A stretch of DNA of 64,000 nt from Boesenbergia rotunda (Eukaryota; Streptophyta; Magnoliopsida; Zingiberales; Zingiberaceae), in assembly GCA_024364735.1 (NCBI GenBank), contig JAGFNQ010001190.1:310001-374000 (forward strand), read 5' to 3'. The notes under the pieces were generated by a model, which did no database searches, was not told where the DNA came from, and worked only from the letters and a program-made list of their open reading frames with translations. The translations under genes were made by a program, and so were the position numbers. Positions 45,613-57,413 of this stretch are shown here, piece after piece. Within the stretch, counting starts at the first letter, position 1. Each line of letters opens with the position of its first letter.

Positions 45613-47229
45613 ATGGGCCAATCCGCATCCAAGAAATCCAGTAAATCTCTCTCCTGTTCCTCCTCCTCTTCCTCCTCGGGCTGCCGTTCGAGGTTTGCAT
45701 CTGTCTCCGTCGGCCAACCGGCAGCGATGACCAAAGGAGAATTGGCCTCATGCGATTCCACCAGAGATTACACCACCGACCTTCCAGACGAATGCTTAGC
45801 CCTCGTCTTCCAGTCCCTTTGCTCCGCCGACCGAAAGCAGTGCTCGCTTGTGTGCCAGCGATGGTTAACGATCGACGGCCAGAACCGACATCGTATTTCC
45901 CTCGACGCGAGGGCTGCTCTCCTGGATGCCGTACCGGGCATCTTCGCCCGATTTGATGCCGTCACTAAGCTTGCCCTCAAGTGTGAACGCCGAGCCGAGA
46001 GCATCGGCGATGAAGCGCTTGCGCTGATCGCCGCTCGGTGCCCGAACCTCACGCGCCTCAAGCTGCGCTCTTGCCGTGCCATTTCTGATGCCGGGATGGC
46101 TGCCATCGCCGAACAATGTGCAGTCCTCCGCAAGCTCTCTGTCGGGTCTTGCGCCTTCGGCTTCAAGGGCATCGAGGCCGTCGTCCGTGGCTGTTCTCTT
46201 CTAGAGGAGCTCTCCATCAAGAGGCTGCGTGGCCTACCTTTCGCCATCGCCGCTAGTACGTCTGGCGACGAAATCTTTGGCTCTGTCTCCCTCCGATCTC
46301 TCTGTCTGAAAGAACTCTACCATGGTCTGTGCTTTGCACCGCTCATCTCCGGATCCTCCAACCTCAAAACCCTAAAACTTATTCGGTGCTCCGGTGACTG
46401 GGACTGGCTTCTAGAGGACATAGCCGATAAAGTCCCTGGGATCACCGAGGTCCACCTTGAGAAGCTTCAGGTCAGTGACCGCGGCCTAGCTTCCCTCTCC
46501 TCTTGTGCCAATCTTGAGATCCTTCACCTTGTAAAGACCCCGGAGTGCACTGATATCAGCCTCACCGCCATCGCAGAACGCTGTCACCTACTCCGTAAGA
46601 TCCATATCGATGGGTGGAAGACCAACAGGATGGGCGATGAGGGCCTCATAGCTATTGCAAAGCAGTGCCCTAACCTGCAGGAGCTGGTACTCATTGCAGT
46701 GAATCCAACTATTCGAAGCTTAGGGTATATAGCGAGCAACTGCCAGAACTTGGAGCGCCTTGCCATCTGCGGCAGTGACACCTTCGGGGACGCCGAAATT
46801 ACTTGCATTGCCTCCAAATGCATGGCTTTGAAGAAGCTCTGCATCAAGGGCTGCCCAGTGTCTGATCAGGGGATGGAGGCCCTGGCCGAAGGTTGCCCCA
46901 AGCTGGTTAAAGTCAAGGTAAAGAAGTGCCAAGGTGTGACGCCGGAATTCGCAGGCTGGTTAATGGCATGCAGGGAGGGGATGGTGGCAGTGAATTTGGA
47001 CACAGCAGCACCAACTGAACAGGCAGAGCCCAGTGTTGCTGAGAGTGGCGCGCTTGAAAACAATGAGCAGTTAATCGATCGAATTGGGGCTGTCAATCTT
47101 CACTCATCAAGCCGTAGTTCTAGGCCGTCTCCATGGAAGGCACAGGTGGGACTTTTTGCCGGTAAGAACTTTGTAGTATCCGCTATCCGGAGATGGTCTC
47201 ATGGGAGTAGTAATTCCAGTCATACATGA
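45613..47229 (+). CDS. SKIP2: F-box/LRR protein SKIP2 / VFB family
   Basis: Single exon, 538 residues. A Ser-rich N-terminus starts MGQSAS, a good N-myristoylation context. The F-box spans about residues 54-94 (LPDECLALVFQSLCSADRKQ, CSLVCQRWL). Cys-containing leucine-rich repeats run from about 115 to 450, including LALKCERRAESIGDEAL, SIKRLRG, KTLKLIRCSGDWDWLLE, HLVKTPECTD, HIDGWK and ERLAICGSDTFGD. This matches Arabidopsis SKIP2 and VIER F-BOX proteins closely in order and length. Such proteins bind SKP1 and select substrates for SCF ubiquitin ligases; loss of the Arabidopsis VFB group is linked to auxin response and lateral root growth. The ATG is the first in frame. A C-terminal Ser-rich tail (SSSRSSRPSPWK) is conserved in kind. 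No intron, as in the family. Confidence 0.95.
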   Translation: MGQSASKKSSKSLSCSSSSSSSGCRSRFASVSVGQPAAMTKGELASCDSTRDYTTDLPDECLALVFQSLCSADRKQCSLVCQRWLTIDGQNRHRISLDARAALLDAVPGIFARFDAVTKLALKCERRAESIGDEALALIAARCPNLTRLKLRSCRAISDAGMAAIAEQCAVLRKLSVGSCAFGFKGIEAVVRGCSLLEELSIKRLRGLPFAIAASTSGDEIFGSVSLRSLCLKELYHGLCFAPLISGSSNLKTLKLIRCSGDWDWLLEDIADKVPGITEVHLEKLQVSDRGLASLSSCANLEILHLVKTPECTDISLTAIAERCHLLRKIHIDGWKTNRMGDEGLIAIAKQCPNLQELVLIAVNPTIRSLGYIASNCQNLERLAICGSDTFGDAEITCIASKCMALKKLCIKGCPVSDQGMEALAEGCPKLVKVKVKKCQGVTPEFAGWLMACREGMVAVNLDTAAPTEQAEPSVAESGALENNEQLIDRIGAVNLHSSSRSSRPSPWKAQVGLFAGKNFVVSAIRRWSHGSSNSSHT

Positions 47230-47239
47230 AAGGGAAGGG

Positions 47240-48782
47240 CTATCTCTTACTTCTGTTGCATTTCATCTGGCTAAGTATTTTAAGCTGTATGTCAGTTAAC
47301 TCTTCAAATCTAATGTGGTTATTTGCTTGACATTGTTATTTCTGTTGCTGTTCCTCATGCTTTCCATCTCCATGTTTATCTACAAAATCTTTGACTTCGT
47401 TGCTGATAGGTTCATATTCTTATCACTGATGTATGCTCCTCTGATACATTATGGGTTTATCACTTCAGGTTTTTGAAACAAAATCGTAAAGATTGCCTCA
47501 TGCTGTTCGATATACAAAATATTATCTATTTTCTGAATCTTTAGACAATTTATCACTCTCTAGTAGTGTAGCTTGATTTTAAGTTAGGACTCACTGGCTC
47601 AGCATTGATTCTTCTTTGTGTCTCTCAAGTTGAGTATGATTTAGTTGTTTATTTACGCATGTAGTGTCTATACATTTGGTATATAGATGAGATCCTTCTC
47701 GAGAATTAGCTGTTTCCAAATCCAATTAATGGATTTGCTGCCCTTATGATATTGTTGCCCATATCATTGTTCAAATCTAAATTGTAGGGTTACATGCACT
47801 ATGTAGCAACCACCATTTGCAAAAATGCTATAGGAATCTAATCAAATTGCGAAGATTTTTAGACTTGTTAATAGTTTCTTATAGAGTTAAAGATCATTGC
47901 ATTGAAGAAAATTTGTGAATCAAAACTAGGATAAGATACATTGTTAAAGTATGATTTGTATTGAAGGAAACACCTGAGCTGATCTTCCACATGGATGTAT
48001 TACATATCTTGTTTCTAAACTTAAACCTGCCAAATTTATAGATGCTTGATAACCTAATTTTATTAGAAGACTAATTTATGGACAGTGTTTGCTTAATCAT
48101 AATACTGTTTTGAAAAGGTTGATTTAGGTAATCATTTTCGTTGGAAATTTAGAGAATCAAACTGGTATTTTGGATGATTTTTGATGACTTAGAGAACCTT
48201 CTGTTGATGATCCCTATTGGCATTTATAAGATGATTTATATACTATTATTTTTTTTTGTCTATAAAATCCTATTTGGCTAATTGTCTTCGTTACTTTTCA
48301 TTTTCTGGAGCTATAAAATATTATGATCAAAGGGTGATTCCCTTTCATTGGGTTTCAATTAGAATACGCAGCGTCCACATGCATTGGGAGAGTCAAGTTT
48401 AAGCATGATGACATGAGATTGGTTGGAACCGATTTAATTTTATATTGCACAAATTTGTTCAAACAATTGCGTTAAATCGAATCGAGTCTAAAATAAATTA
48501 AGTGGTTGAAATAGATTTTGATATGAGTTTGAGTTTGATTTGTTTAGTAATTATTGAGTTTTTAATTTGAGTTTATTTGATTATTTTACAATTTTATATT
48601 TTAAAGTTTATTAAGTTGGTTAATTAATCTGATGTTATAAATTTTTATTTGTTTATTTATAAATTTGATAAGAGATTTATGAATGAATATAGTTTATGAA
48701 TTTGGTTTGTTAATATTATTAAGGTAAAAATCAAATTGAGATGCTCTATATTTTATTGTGAAAAATTTTATTTCAGTGTTAT
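47240..48782. other. SKIP2 3' flank and intergenic spacer
   Basis: No ORF of note. The first few hundred bases are likely 3' UTR. About 48420-48700 is low-complexity with TTGAGTTTGATTTG-like phrases. Confidence 0.5.
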
Positions 48783-48790
48783 TATAGTAA

Positions 48791-49024
48791 GAGCAATGAT
48801 ACGCAATAAGAATTTTTAGCATGAAACCCAATATGAATGACGTGGTACTTTTTATATACGCATCTGATTGCCACTTGGACACCAACGGCGGCCTTCGGCC
48901 GTCGCTCTGAACCAAACTATAACCTAGGGGGCATAGTGAACCCGTCGGGGATCGTTATAATTAGAATGCCACGTCATTCATGTTGGGTTTCATGTTAGAA
49001 ATTTTTGTTGCATATCATTTTTCT
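48791..49024. mobile_element. MITE with 8-bp TSD TATAGTAA
   Basis: 234 bp flanked by TATAGTAA (48783-48790 and 49025-49032). Long inverted arms share CATGAAACCCAA, ATGAATGACGTGG and ATGATAYGCAA. The centre has a compact GGCGGCCTTCGGCCGTC hairpin. No coding capacity; the 8-bp duplication suggests a hAT-type relationship. Confidence 0.8.
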
Positions 49025-50343
49025 TATAGTAATTATTGGGTAGTTATTATAATGTATAAAAGTTATCGAGTAATTATTATAATATCTTTTAGCGGACCTC
49101 TTGCGACACTCCTATGTCATTGAAAAAGAGTATAGAATTTAAATTAGCAAGTGCATGGGTGGGTCTGCTGTAGAAGTGATGAAATTTCTTATTAAATTTT
49201 GACTTCCTGATCATTATAGTCATTATCTCATGTACTTACCTGTCATGCTCCTGGGGGACCTATATGTCTAATAGCAAATAGACAATATCTCCCTTGTATG
49301 ATGGACAATCTGAAACATGAATACAAGGGCCAACATGACCTATATCACATCCTCAGCTCACACGGTTGATAATATCAACATACATAAAGTAATAACAACA
49401 CAAATAATCACAAATAAAAAAAATTTTATGCCGACATTACAACATCAAATACACCACAAAACAAGCCACAAAACCAAACTCAAATACAAGTCCATGAAAC
49501 AGTCGAGCATATACAAAATACTATAAGAAACCAAAATTGAAATGAAGTCGCCTCGACCGAAAGTGGGACTAGCTGCAGGGCTCTCTTCTGGCAACTTTAA
49601 GTATATCAATCTAAAAATAAAAATATAGCAAACAGAGATGAGTCCCGGCTGACTTTGCAGGTATATAGATAAGATATGCATAACATCAAAAGGTCATACA
49701 AGCAGTATAGAAAGAAGCAAATACAGTTTCATAACGATATCAGAAACATGACTAAAATACTATATGAAATGTATATACCAGAGTCAGTCAATCCTGTGAG
49801 GTGATAAGATTATAAGTCCGGAAAATTGGAACCCTCCACGGGTAAGCTCATATGACACGAGCAATGATAAACCCCTCCACGGGTTAGCTCGTACCACACG
49901 AGCCAATGCAAAGTCATAAAACTATATGCAAATATCGTCTGTATGTGTATATCAAACATTTGCAGCAATTATAGTTTAATCAAATGCAATCATGTATCAT
50001 ATGCACATGGTGCAATGTCATATGTCACCCTTGAAGCCAGTCAAGCCACCGTCGTATGTCGTATGCAAAAGGCTGAGTGTGCAGGACTGTGGCAACTGTA
50101 CACACTCTGCCGCCACTGATACGGAGTGGCTGAGTGGTTAGGACGTTAGCGGAGGACCTTCTTTCCCAAGTCATATGAGGGAGCACTGATAGTGGCCCAA
50201 TACTAGTGTCACGAATGAGCCTCAAATTTAGATATTTATAAACTGAAAACCCTTGACTAACAAGATTAAATGTAGTATAGGGGTCTTAGGTCGTATTTTT
50301 CCAAGGACTAGTTGTGAATGTTTAATTCGAGCTTGAAAGTTAT

Positions 50344-51293
50344 TGTAGGAACGGGTTGGTCCGGCTAGAGGGGGGTGAATAGACGGTTAAGAAATAAAAC
50401 AAGAGGGCACTCGTCTTTAAGAAAAACTTGGTTGCAACTTGGTCGTTGCTTCCAAGACGGTTAACGCTCAATCAGAAAATCTCCTTGTGGCGGAGAAGCC
50501 TTACAACTGAAGCACACTTAGACTTAAAGAAATTACAGAAAGAATTAATTTATTTCTAAAGCAAACCTCTAAGTCTATTTATAGCCTAAGAGAATAAATC
50601 TGGATGGTTGATTGTTGATCACTTTTCTCTTGGTCGTTGATCCATGGATGTAATCTGGATGGTTGATCTTGGATGGGATTAAACTGCATCCATTGGATTT
50701 AATTAAAGGATAATGTAATATTATCCTTTAAGTTTTAATTATTTTAATTGAAACTTTATCTTTCGTTCCTCGAGATGGCTGTTATCTTCATATCGTTGTT
50801 ATCATGTATAAGTAGCAATCTCGGCAATATTTAACAGCCATTGCCCTTCATCCCAAATGGTTAGTGGCTTGGTGTTTGTTGGTGAGGACGTGGGTTCGAT
50901 CCTTCTTGCCATCAAAATTTTTCTCATTTCTTTTTGGCGCTTGGTAGTCTTTTTGATTCTTCGTCTTCTCGGTGATTTCCGGCCAACCGAAGTTAGGCTC
51001 ACCCGAACCCGACTCCGGCCTTTCGCCCCTCGAGCGTCCTTCCTCCCGGCTTCTCGTCTCTCGGACATCGCGCACGTCCTTCTCGCTCCACCGGTGTACT
51101 CTTCCGCAGCTTCCGCGTCCCTCGGATTGTACCAAGCCGGTCGGCTCACTTCCCCGCACAATCCTTCTCGTCTACTACGTCTTACGCTCGACTTCCTCCG
51201 TACCTAAGCTCCTGCACACTTAGCAGAGGGATTAAACATACCAGGACCTAACTAACTTGGTGGATCACATCAAAACTAACCGGGGCACCAACA
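50344..51293 (-). mobile_element. Copia solo LTR with perfect TSD GTTAT
   Basis: 950 bp, TGTAGGAACGGG...GGGGCACCAACA on the plus strand (element sense TGTTGGTGCCCC), with GTTAT at 50339-50343 and 51294-51298. CCGGCTAGAGGGGGGTGAATAG near its end is the shared SIRE-type LTR terminus. A TATA box (GGCTATAAATAG, minus) is near 50575-50590. No internal region remains, so it is a recombination product. Confidence 0.9.
50856..50925 (+). other. tRNA-like box A/B module antisense to solo LTR
   Basis: TTAGTGGCTTGG (box A-like) and GGGTTCGATCC (perfect box B core) are 29 bases apart, followed by a run of T at 50917-50921. The cloverleaf is incomplete. It resembles the module at 14020-14085 in another LTR. 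Confidence 0.4.
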
Positions 51294-51764
51294 GTTATTT
51301 GTCGTTTGATGATTTGGGTTTTCTAATAAAATGGGGGGTTTTTGGCGAAAAGGAAAGGACAATATGAAATAGAATGAACTTAACTAAAGCATGGAATGAA
51401 TTTGGAAATTGCAAGAACTGGTCTTATCCTATTGGAAAAACTAAGCAATTTGATTTCAAACTATTGAATTGAAACTTAAGAACTAAACTTCAATGCAGAG
51501 AATAAATTGCAAGAAACTAATTGCAGAAATTGAAAGCTAGAACAAAACAATGCTTAAAGACTTGACTTGAAATGTAGTTAGAACAAATTAGAACAATGTG
51601 AAGAAATTAAATGCTTGGAACCATAATAATCCTAAATTGAACATCAAATTAGTTTATCAACAAGACTTCCCTTTGCCGTCACACAAAGGTTGAACTATGA
51701 ACCCCCTAGCTCAAAAACCAACGAAGGAAGACTCTCTTGCTCAGTTTGCTCTGTTCTGCCCTTC

Positions 51765-51850
51765 CTGATCGGTCAACCGACCGATCAGGTTCTCTTCTGA
51801 TCGGTCCGGGACCGATCAGAGTCATCTCTGTTCGGTCACACGATCGGTCA
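51765..51850. repeat. GATCGGTC palindrome cluster in Tekay-like region
   Basis: CTGATCGGTC-AA-CCGACCGATCAG and CTGATCGGTC-CGG-GACCGATCAG in succession, then single words. The same word as family B copia. Confidence 0.75.
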
Positions 51851-54544
51851 GTAGCTGAAACGCTTCCACCAAACATCTTCTTCCTGACGCGCTGATTCGC
51901 GATCGACCTCAGAAACCTTCAGAACAACATCAGAGGACCCCTCCGACGATCCTTCAGCTTCAGTCGATGAAAACCCCCGCGATCAAATGAAAACGATTGA
52001 TGGAATGGAGCTCCGGCGAAACCCTCTCCTGAGCTCCTCTCAGCTGCGAGAATTTGATTAGCAAAACTGAACAGAAATCTTACCGCGATGATTCAAAACC
52101 TTGAGAAGAAACGGATATGATGTGTTGGTCGCGCGATCTGAGGAAAAACCGATGAAGAACGATGAAGAACGGAAGAAATCTACACTACTCTGCGATACTC
52201 TACTATTCTGCGACTCCGCGACTCCGCGACGGAGCTTGGCGGAGGGAATTCCCAATTTAACTAATTCTATTTGAAATTGAATGACTGAGATCGTTCTGGC
52301 CTCATCCAACGGTCGGATCTACTCGGATCTGAACCAAACCTTCCAGATCTTGATCAAGGGTCAAGATCTGCTCCTCGTTAGCTCGGATCGATTAGATCTA
52401 CATCGGGTGGCTCAGATTGCCCTGATCTTTGAATGGACGGCTTAGACCCTCTCGAGCTTGATTCAACAGCTCGATTAACTCTGATTTGGCCCAAACTTTC
52501 AGATCTTGATCCATGGACTTGATTAACTCTATCTTGAGCTTGGATTGATCAGAAGTTGACGGATGACTCAGATCTAGCCGTTTCTTGATCGGACGACTCA
52601 TATTAATCCGATGCTTGATCATCTTGATCCGGATCCAATTCTGACTCAAGTTTGATCCAATCTGATCTAGGTCCATGATAATTTGAAGCCTACAAAATTA
52701 GATTCAAATTTAATGCCCAAAATATCTTAATTATAGAAAGATTTGAATCAAAAGCTAAAATAGAGGTAATACATGAAACCTAATGTAAATGCAAACTTAA
52801 GCATATAAAAGTGGATCAAAACATGGATCTGAGAGCCTAATTTTATCAACAAAATGGTAATTATCAAGCACTGTTCTCATCCCCTCGTATCATCGGAAAA
52901 AGGAGGGATCCACCGAATACATATCGCTCCGAGCTACCACTACCCCTGTGTAGTTTGAGTGTGTCCTGACAGTGACAAACTGTCCATACTCCGACAACTA
53001 CTAACTCAAGAGTGGCCGCGTGGGCAAGTTCTGATATGACTGTCAACCCGTCTCAACCACAAGGGAGTCAAGGGTCAACAGTTATGCAACAATGTAAGGA
53101 TGATGCATGATACTAATCAATGCAACACCCACCCGATCATCATCCATACCATAATATGACATACATAAGTCTGAATCATGTATCTTAACCTACCATCATG
53201 CAACTAGGTAAACAGGTAAAAGTGTAACTAGTGGTCATCCCAATGTTATGTATAATGTGACACACAACCAATCCTAAGCACACGTTCACATGTGTGTACT
53301 CTACAGAGTAAGAGTATCAAAGTGAGACTGTATAGATATAAACATGATTATCACAAGTCCAAACAGTAAAGTATCAAGCGGAATAATCAAAAGTAAGATA
53401 AAGGTAATAACCTACTACTACCATAACAACAAGTCATGGATACAATATTAGAAATATGGAGTCAAACCAAAGGTACTCGCCTCCAAGAGTAAGCTCGTAT
53501 GCGTAGAGAACGCCCATCTAGAAATTCAGAAGTAAATCAATGTCTTGTATCAAAGGACATATTTCTTAGCTATGTACTAAAATAGTAATTAGTTAAATTA
53601 ATCTTACATCTCATTCCAAAACAAGAACTAACCATCCAATTAATAATAGATTTGTTCTACTTCCATTCCAAATCTGATTCAAAATATCCCCTAACACAAT
53701 GTAACATATCTAAAACCAATCTGATACAGTTCATTACAATTGTCAACCCCTTAGCTCACAGCAAACTAAGAATAACACAACCATTCCCCATCCAAATTAG
53801 AAACCCAACCAACAATAGAATTCCAAAGCCACTCAAAACATCCAAATCCATAACATCATAAGCTCCAAAATCAAGTATCAATTTATCTAGGAAGAATCCC
53901 AATCAAACCAATCCCTACCTCCCTTCAAGGTCACGACAAATCAACACAAAACACAAAATCGAAATCAAATTCCAACACCAAAAACTCCCTCAACCGATAT
54001 AGCTCACGATAAAATCCATAGCAAAATCACAAGCAATAATCACATCAGTATCAAGTAATCTCCACAAATGTATCCCAAACAACCACAGATTTCCTCCAAT
54101 GTAAACCTTAAAATATTTGATCTTACTAGAAGATGGCAATTCCTTTGCCCGACCACAATGTGGAATTGTCAGGGCACGGGATCAAAATCTGCCTTTGGAG
54201 CTATTCCTAACGGTATGGAGTTGGCAATCACCTCACTCCAAGCTACTGGTTGTCGGCGATCACACCAATCAGCCGCTACGACATCCACTAAGACATGGAT
54301 AAAAGAACATCGAAGTCTAGTTTAGGTGTAGGCGATGGAGAGATCATTTTTCACGCTCATTCACTTGCTTTTATTGATTCACATTTACGTTGTTATGCCT
54401 TATTCTTAGCTTTTATTAGCATATTTTCTATTTCTAGTTCAGAAATATGCTTTTCTTCTATTTTCACTTTCAGGGAACGTTTTGGAGTTAAATGGATAAG
54501 AAAAGGAGCAAAACGGAGCAAGAAGACTAACAAGATTGATCGTG

Positions 54545-54865
54545 ACCCTGAAGGCACGACCCCTTAGCTTCAATGGCCAGGTTGTGCCCCCTAGCACGAC
54601 CTGTGTGTTTCTTCAGCTGAGGTCGTGCCCTCTGGCACGGCCGTGCAACCCAACATGATAGGGCTATGCCCCACTGCACGACCCGTCTCTCATTGCTCAG
54701 CTGTGGCCATGCCACCCAGGCACGGTGATGCTTCGGTCATATGTCCCCTTCAAGACCAGGTCGTGCCAACCAAGCATGGCCATGCTCATGCTGTGCTCTT
54801 TTGGTTGAGAGTGGCACGACTAGGTCATGCCACACCACATGGCCTGTTCCACAGGACCGTGTTGG
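54545..54865 (+). repeat. GGTCGTGCC/GGCACGACC word array
   Basis: Repeated CACGACC, GGTCGTGCC, GGCACGGCCGTGC (self-palindromic) and CATGGCC words in alternate orientation over about 320 bp, ending about 15 bp before the TATA box. Confidence 0.7.
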
Positions 54866-54880
54866 GGCAGCAGATTCGAG

Positions 54881-54890
54881 TATAAAAGGG
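54881..54890 (+). promoter_or_regulatory. TATA box of Athila-like LTR
   Basis: TATAAAAGGG sits directly downstream of the word array and upstream of pyrimidine-rich leader. Confidence 0.6.
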
Positions 54891-56006
54891 GATTTTCTTC
54901 CCTTTAATTTGCTTGGGGATAAAGTTTTTTCTTTGTGGGGAACCATCTCTAGGCTCTCCCCTACCCTTCCGGCAATCTTCAGCGACTCCAAGACATTTTC
55001 GACGCTTCCCCATCTCCGCGAAGGCTTGGATTGGATGCGAAGACTCGCTTCAAGGACGGATAAGCTCTTCATCTCTTTCTCTATATTTGCTTGTGAATCA
55101 TTCCATTTTTGAGTCTTTGTTCTTCTCTCCATATCTTGTGAGTAAATCTCCACATGTTCTAGGGCTAGGAAGTAGATGTGATGTGTATTTGATGTAAACT
55201 CCATAGTTTGTGTAATGTCCTTGGATTGATGACATGATTTGGAATATATCTTGTTTGATTAAATGCTTCAATGAATGTTTACTCTTATTTACCATGAGGT
55301 ATACTTGATTTTTGTGTTGATTGAATGGATTGTGGGGATCAATGCCCATTAAGGGTGAGATGCTCAAGGTTGTATGCTCGGGGAACCCTTTGTGACAAGG
55401 GTATCCTTTCAACTGGACAACCTTGAACACTCCCTTAACTTGAACATTTTGTCCATATAAGGATAGATCTATCCCCAACTCAATGGGTCTCCTCTAATCT
55501 CGTATTAGGAGATAACTTGTGTAATTTATGATCGTATGACCAGAAAACCCTAGTGACAAGGGAAATCCTTTAATCGAACATCCTAAGTTACCTTACCTAT
55601 CTAATAACACTGGATAGCCAATAGGGGAGGTACTCCGGTGTGAAGTTACAACTTACACTAGTAATCTAGTTAGACTACTTATGATCTCAAACCATAAAGG
55701 CCAAGGCATTGTCAACCTATGGAATATCAAAGACTATTATATGAAAACTTATACCCTAAGATATTTCTCACTCATAACCTTTCCTCCCTAAGAGCCTAGA
55801 CTTCCTCTCTTCCCTTCTCTACTCTGTCTACTTCCTCTCTCTCTCACTCGCAAGTTTTGTGCAATCTCAATTCCTTTTCGATTCGTTTAGCTAGCTCGCA
55901 CTTGCGAACTCCCTAGTGGTTGTCAACCTCAGTCCCTGTGGATACAATATCTTTTATTACTTGATGACGTTTTTGTGCACTTGCGGAATCAACACCATCA
56001 AGTTTT

Positions 56007-56023
56007 TGGCGCCGTTGTAGGGA
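56007..56023 (+). other. Primer-binding site, Athila type
   Basis: TGGCGCCGTTGTAGGGA lies 6 bases after the LTR end. It differs at few positions from the TGGCGCCGTTGCCGGGGA site common in Athila elements. Confidence 0.8.
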
Positions 56024-56489
56024 CTGAGAATGCAACATTAGGCGACTAGCATCTAGAGTTAGATTAGACATTTCTTTTTCTTAATGTACATATTTTTACA
56101 TACTTGCTTAGTTTATTTTTGCATCTCTTTATAGAAGACACAAAAAGATAGTTAATTTTTTTCCCGCACATTTGTAGAAAACACAAAAACATAGTTAATC
56201 CCCCCCCCCATATCTATACAAAATATAAAAACATAGCTACTTTTCTTTTCATACATACACTGAAAATACAAATAGATATTTGTCTATATTTGCTTTCTTG
56301 TTTCTTTCATCTTTTATAGAAATACCAAAAATATCATTTCTTTAATTTCTGTGGACTCTATTACTGTGCATGCGTAGACTTCTTCCTATAGGAACTCTAT
56401 TACCTTTTGATCCAGAAATTGGCAGAACCTTCAGACACAAAAGATGAGAACAGAAAGCACAGTTAGATTAAGTGCTTAATCAAACCACC

Positions 56490-57410
56490 ATGGCAAATAA
56501 CAACAAGCCACTAAAAGACTATGCAACTCCATGTGCTAGAGGGTTCAATTTTGGGATTTCTCGGCCTTCTATAGAGGCCAAAATTTTAACATAAAGCAGC
56601 CTTAATCTCCATGGTTCAACAACATCAGTTCGGGGGCGGACCCTCAAAAGGCCCTCATCAACACTTAGAGACTTTCTATGAGATATGTGGAACGATGAAG
56701 ATGAATAGAGTGTCCCTAGATGCAATCAAATTACTTCTATTTGGGTTTTCTCTTTGGGACAGAGCAAAGGCCTGGTTAAATTTGCTCCCTCCCAATAACA
56801 TTTCTTCATGGGCACAATGTGAATAAATCTTTTTGGAAAAGTTCTTCCTGCCAAGAAAGACTGCATATATGAGAAATCTCATTGAAAGCTTTCAGTAGAA
56901 CAACTCTGAATCATTTTACGAAGCTTGGGATAGATTCAAAGGGATGTCGAGGATATGCCCACATCATGGATTGGAGAGGTATTTGTTGATCCACACTTTC
57001 TACAATAGGATAAACTACCAGACCAAAGTATCACTGGACTCTGCAGCAGGTGGAGCACTCATGAACAAGGGTCTGGATGAAGCTGAAGAGATTATAGAAA
57101 GCGTGGCTCTCAACCATCATCAATGACTATCAGAGAGGAGTTATAACCCAGCAAAAACCCTCAGGAAGCATGAGGTTGGAGTTATTGACCTACTGTCTGC
57201 TAAGCTAAATGCCTTAACTAAAAAATTAGAGGATATCAATGTCAACCCAGTGAACGCCATTGTAACAAGTCGTAGAGTGTGTGGAAGCATGGAGTACCAG
57301 ATTGAAGGATGTCCATTTGGGGCCGCTTCGACCCAATTGTGCCAAGTGGAAAAAGTAGATGCTATTGGTGCATACAATCAGAGGCAAAACAATCATACTT
57401 CAACCCTTAT
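56490..57410 (+). pseudogene. Athila-like gag, broken
   Basis: Pieces in shifted frames match Ty3 Athila gag: MVQQHQFGGGPSKGPHQHLE and FYEICGTMKM; LLFGFSLWDRAKAWLNLLP; then after a stop FFLPRKTAYMRNLIESF; after another stop ESFYEAWDRFKGMSRICPHH, TFYNRINYQTKVSLDSAAGG and LMNKGLDEAEEIIE. Several stop codons interrupt the frame. The remaining pol is missing, replaced at 57414 by a copia LTR fragment. Confidence 0.8.
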
Positions 57411-57413
57411 AAT

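Larger units (their letters stand above)
49241..54326 (-). mobile_element. Tekay-like Ty3 LTR sequence, mosaic, minus strand
   Basis: The block begins TGTCATGCTCC and continues with CCCTTGTATGATGGACAATC, the reverse of the 3' end of the LTR at 885-3788. At 50344-51293 it is split by a copia solo LTR. Beyond that, 51299-54326 has LTR-like character (leader-like CTCCGGCGAAACCCTCTCC, a palindromic GATCGGTC cluster at 51765-51850, GATCTTGATC-rich repeats at 52380-52680). I cannot fix its right boundary or say whether it is one LTR or several. No real coding frame. Confidence 0.5.
54327..56000 (+). repeat. Athila-like Ty3 5' LTR
   Basis: The right end (CACCATCA) precedes an Athila-type primer-binding site. 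The left boundary (TGTAGGCGATGG) is my best guess. It contains a GGCACGACC/GGTCGTGCC-type array (54545-54865) and a TATA box TATAAAAGGG at 54881, followed by CTCTAGGCTCTCCCC leader sequence. Minor frames inside are not genes. Confidence 0.65.

Noticed and set aside
45341..46247. Minus-strand frames overlapping SKIP2
   Set aside because: Shadows of the GC-rich F-box/LRR exon; no recognisable domain.
50110..50150. tRNA-Ser/Leu-like segment GTGGCTGAGTGGTTAGG
   Set aside because: Box A-like only; no box B at the right distance and no cloverleaf; lies in Tekay-like LTR sequence.
50802..51223. Overlapping frames of 80-119 residues on both strands
   Set aside because: Fall inside a TSD-bounded solo LTR; mutually overlapping and without known motifs.
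54295..55204. Several frames of about 90-155 residues on both strands
   Set aside because: They lie in Athila-like LTR U3/R sequence, change frame across the word array, and have no domains.
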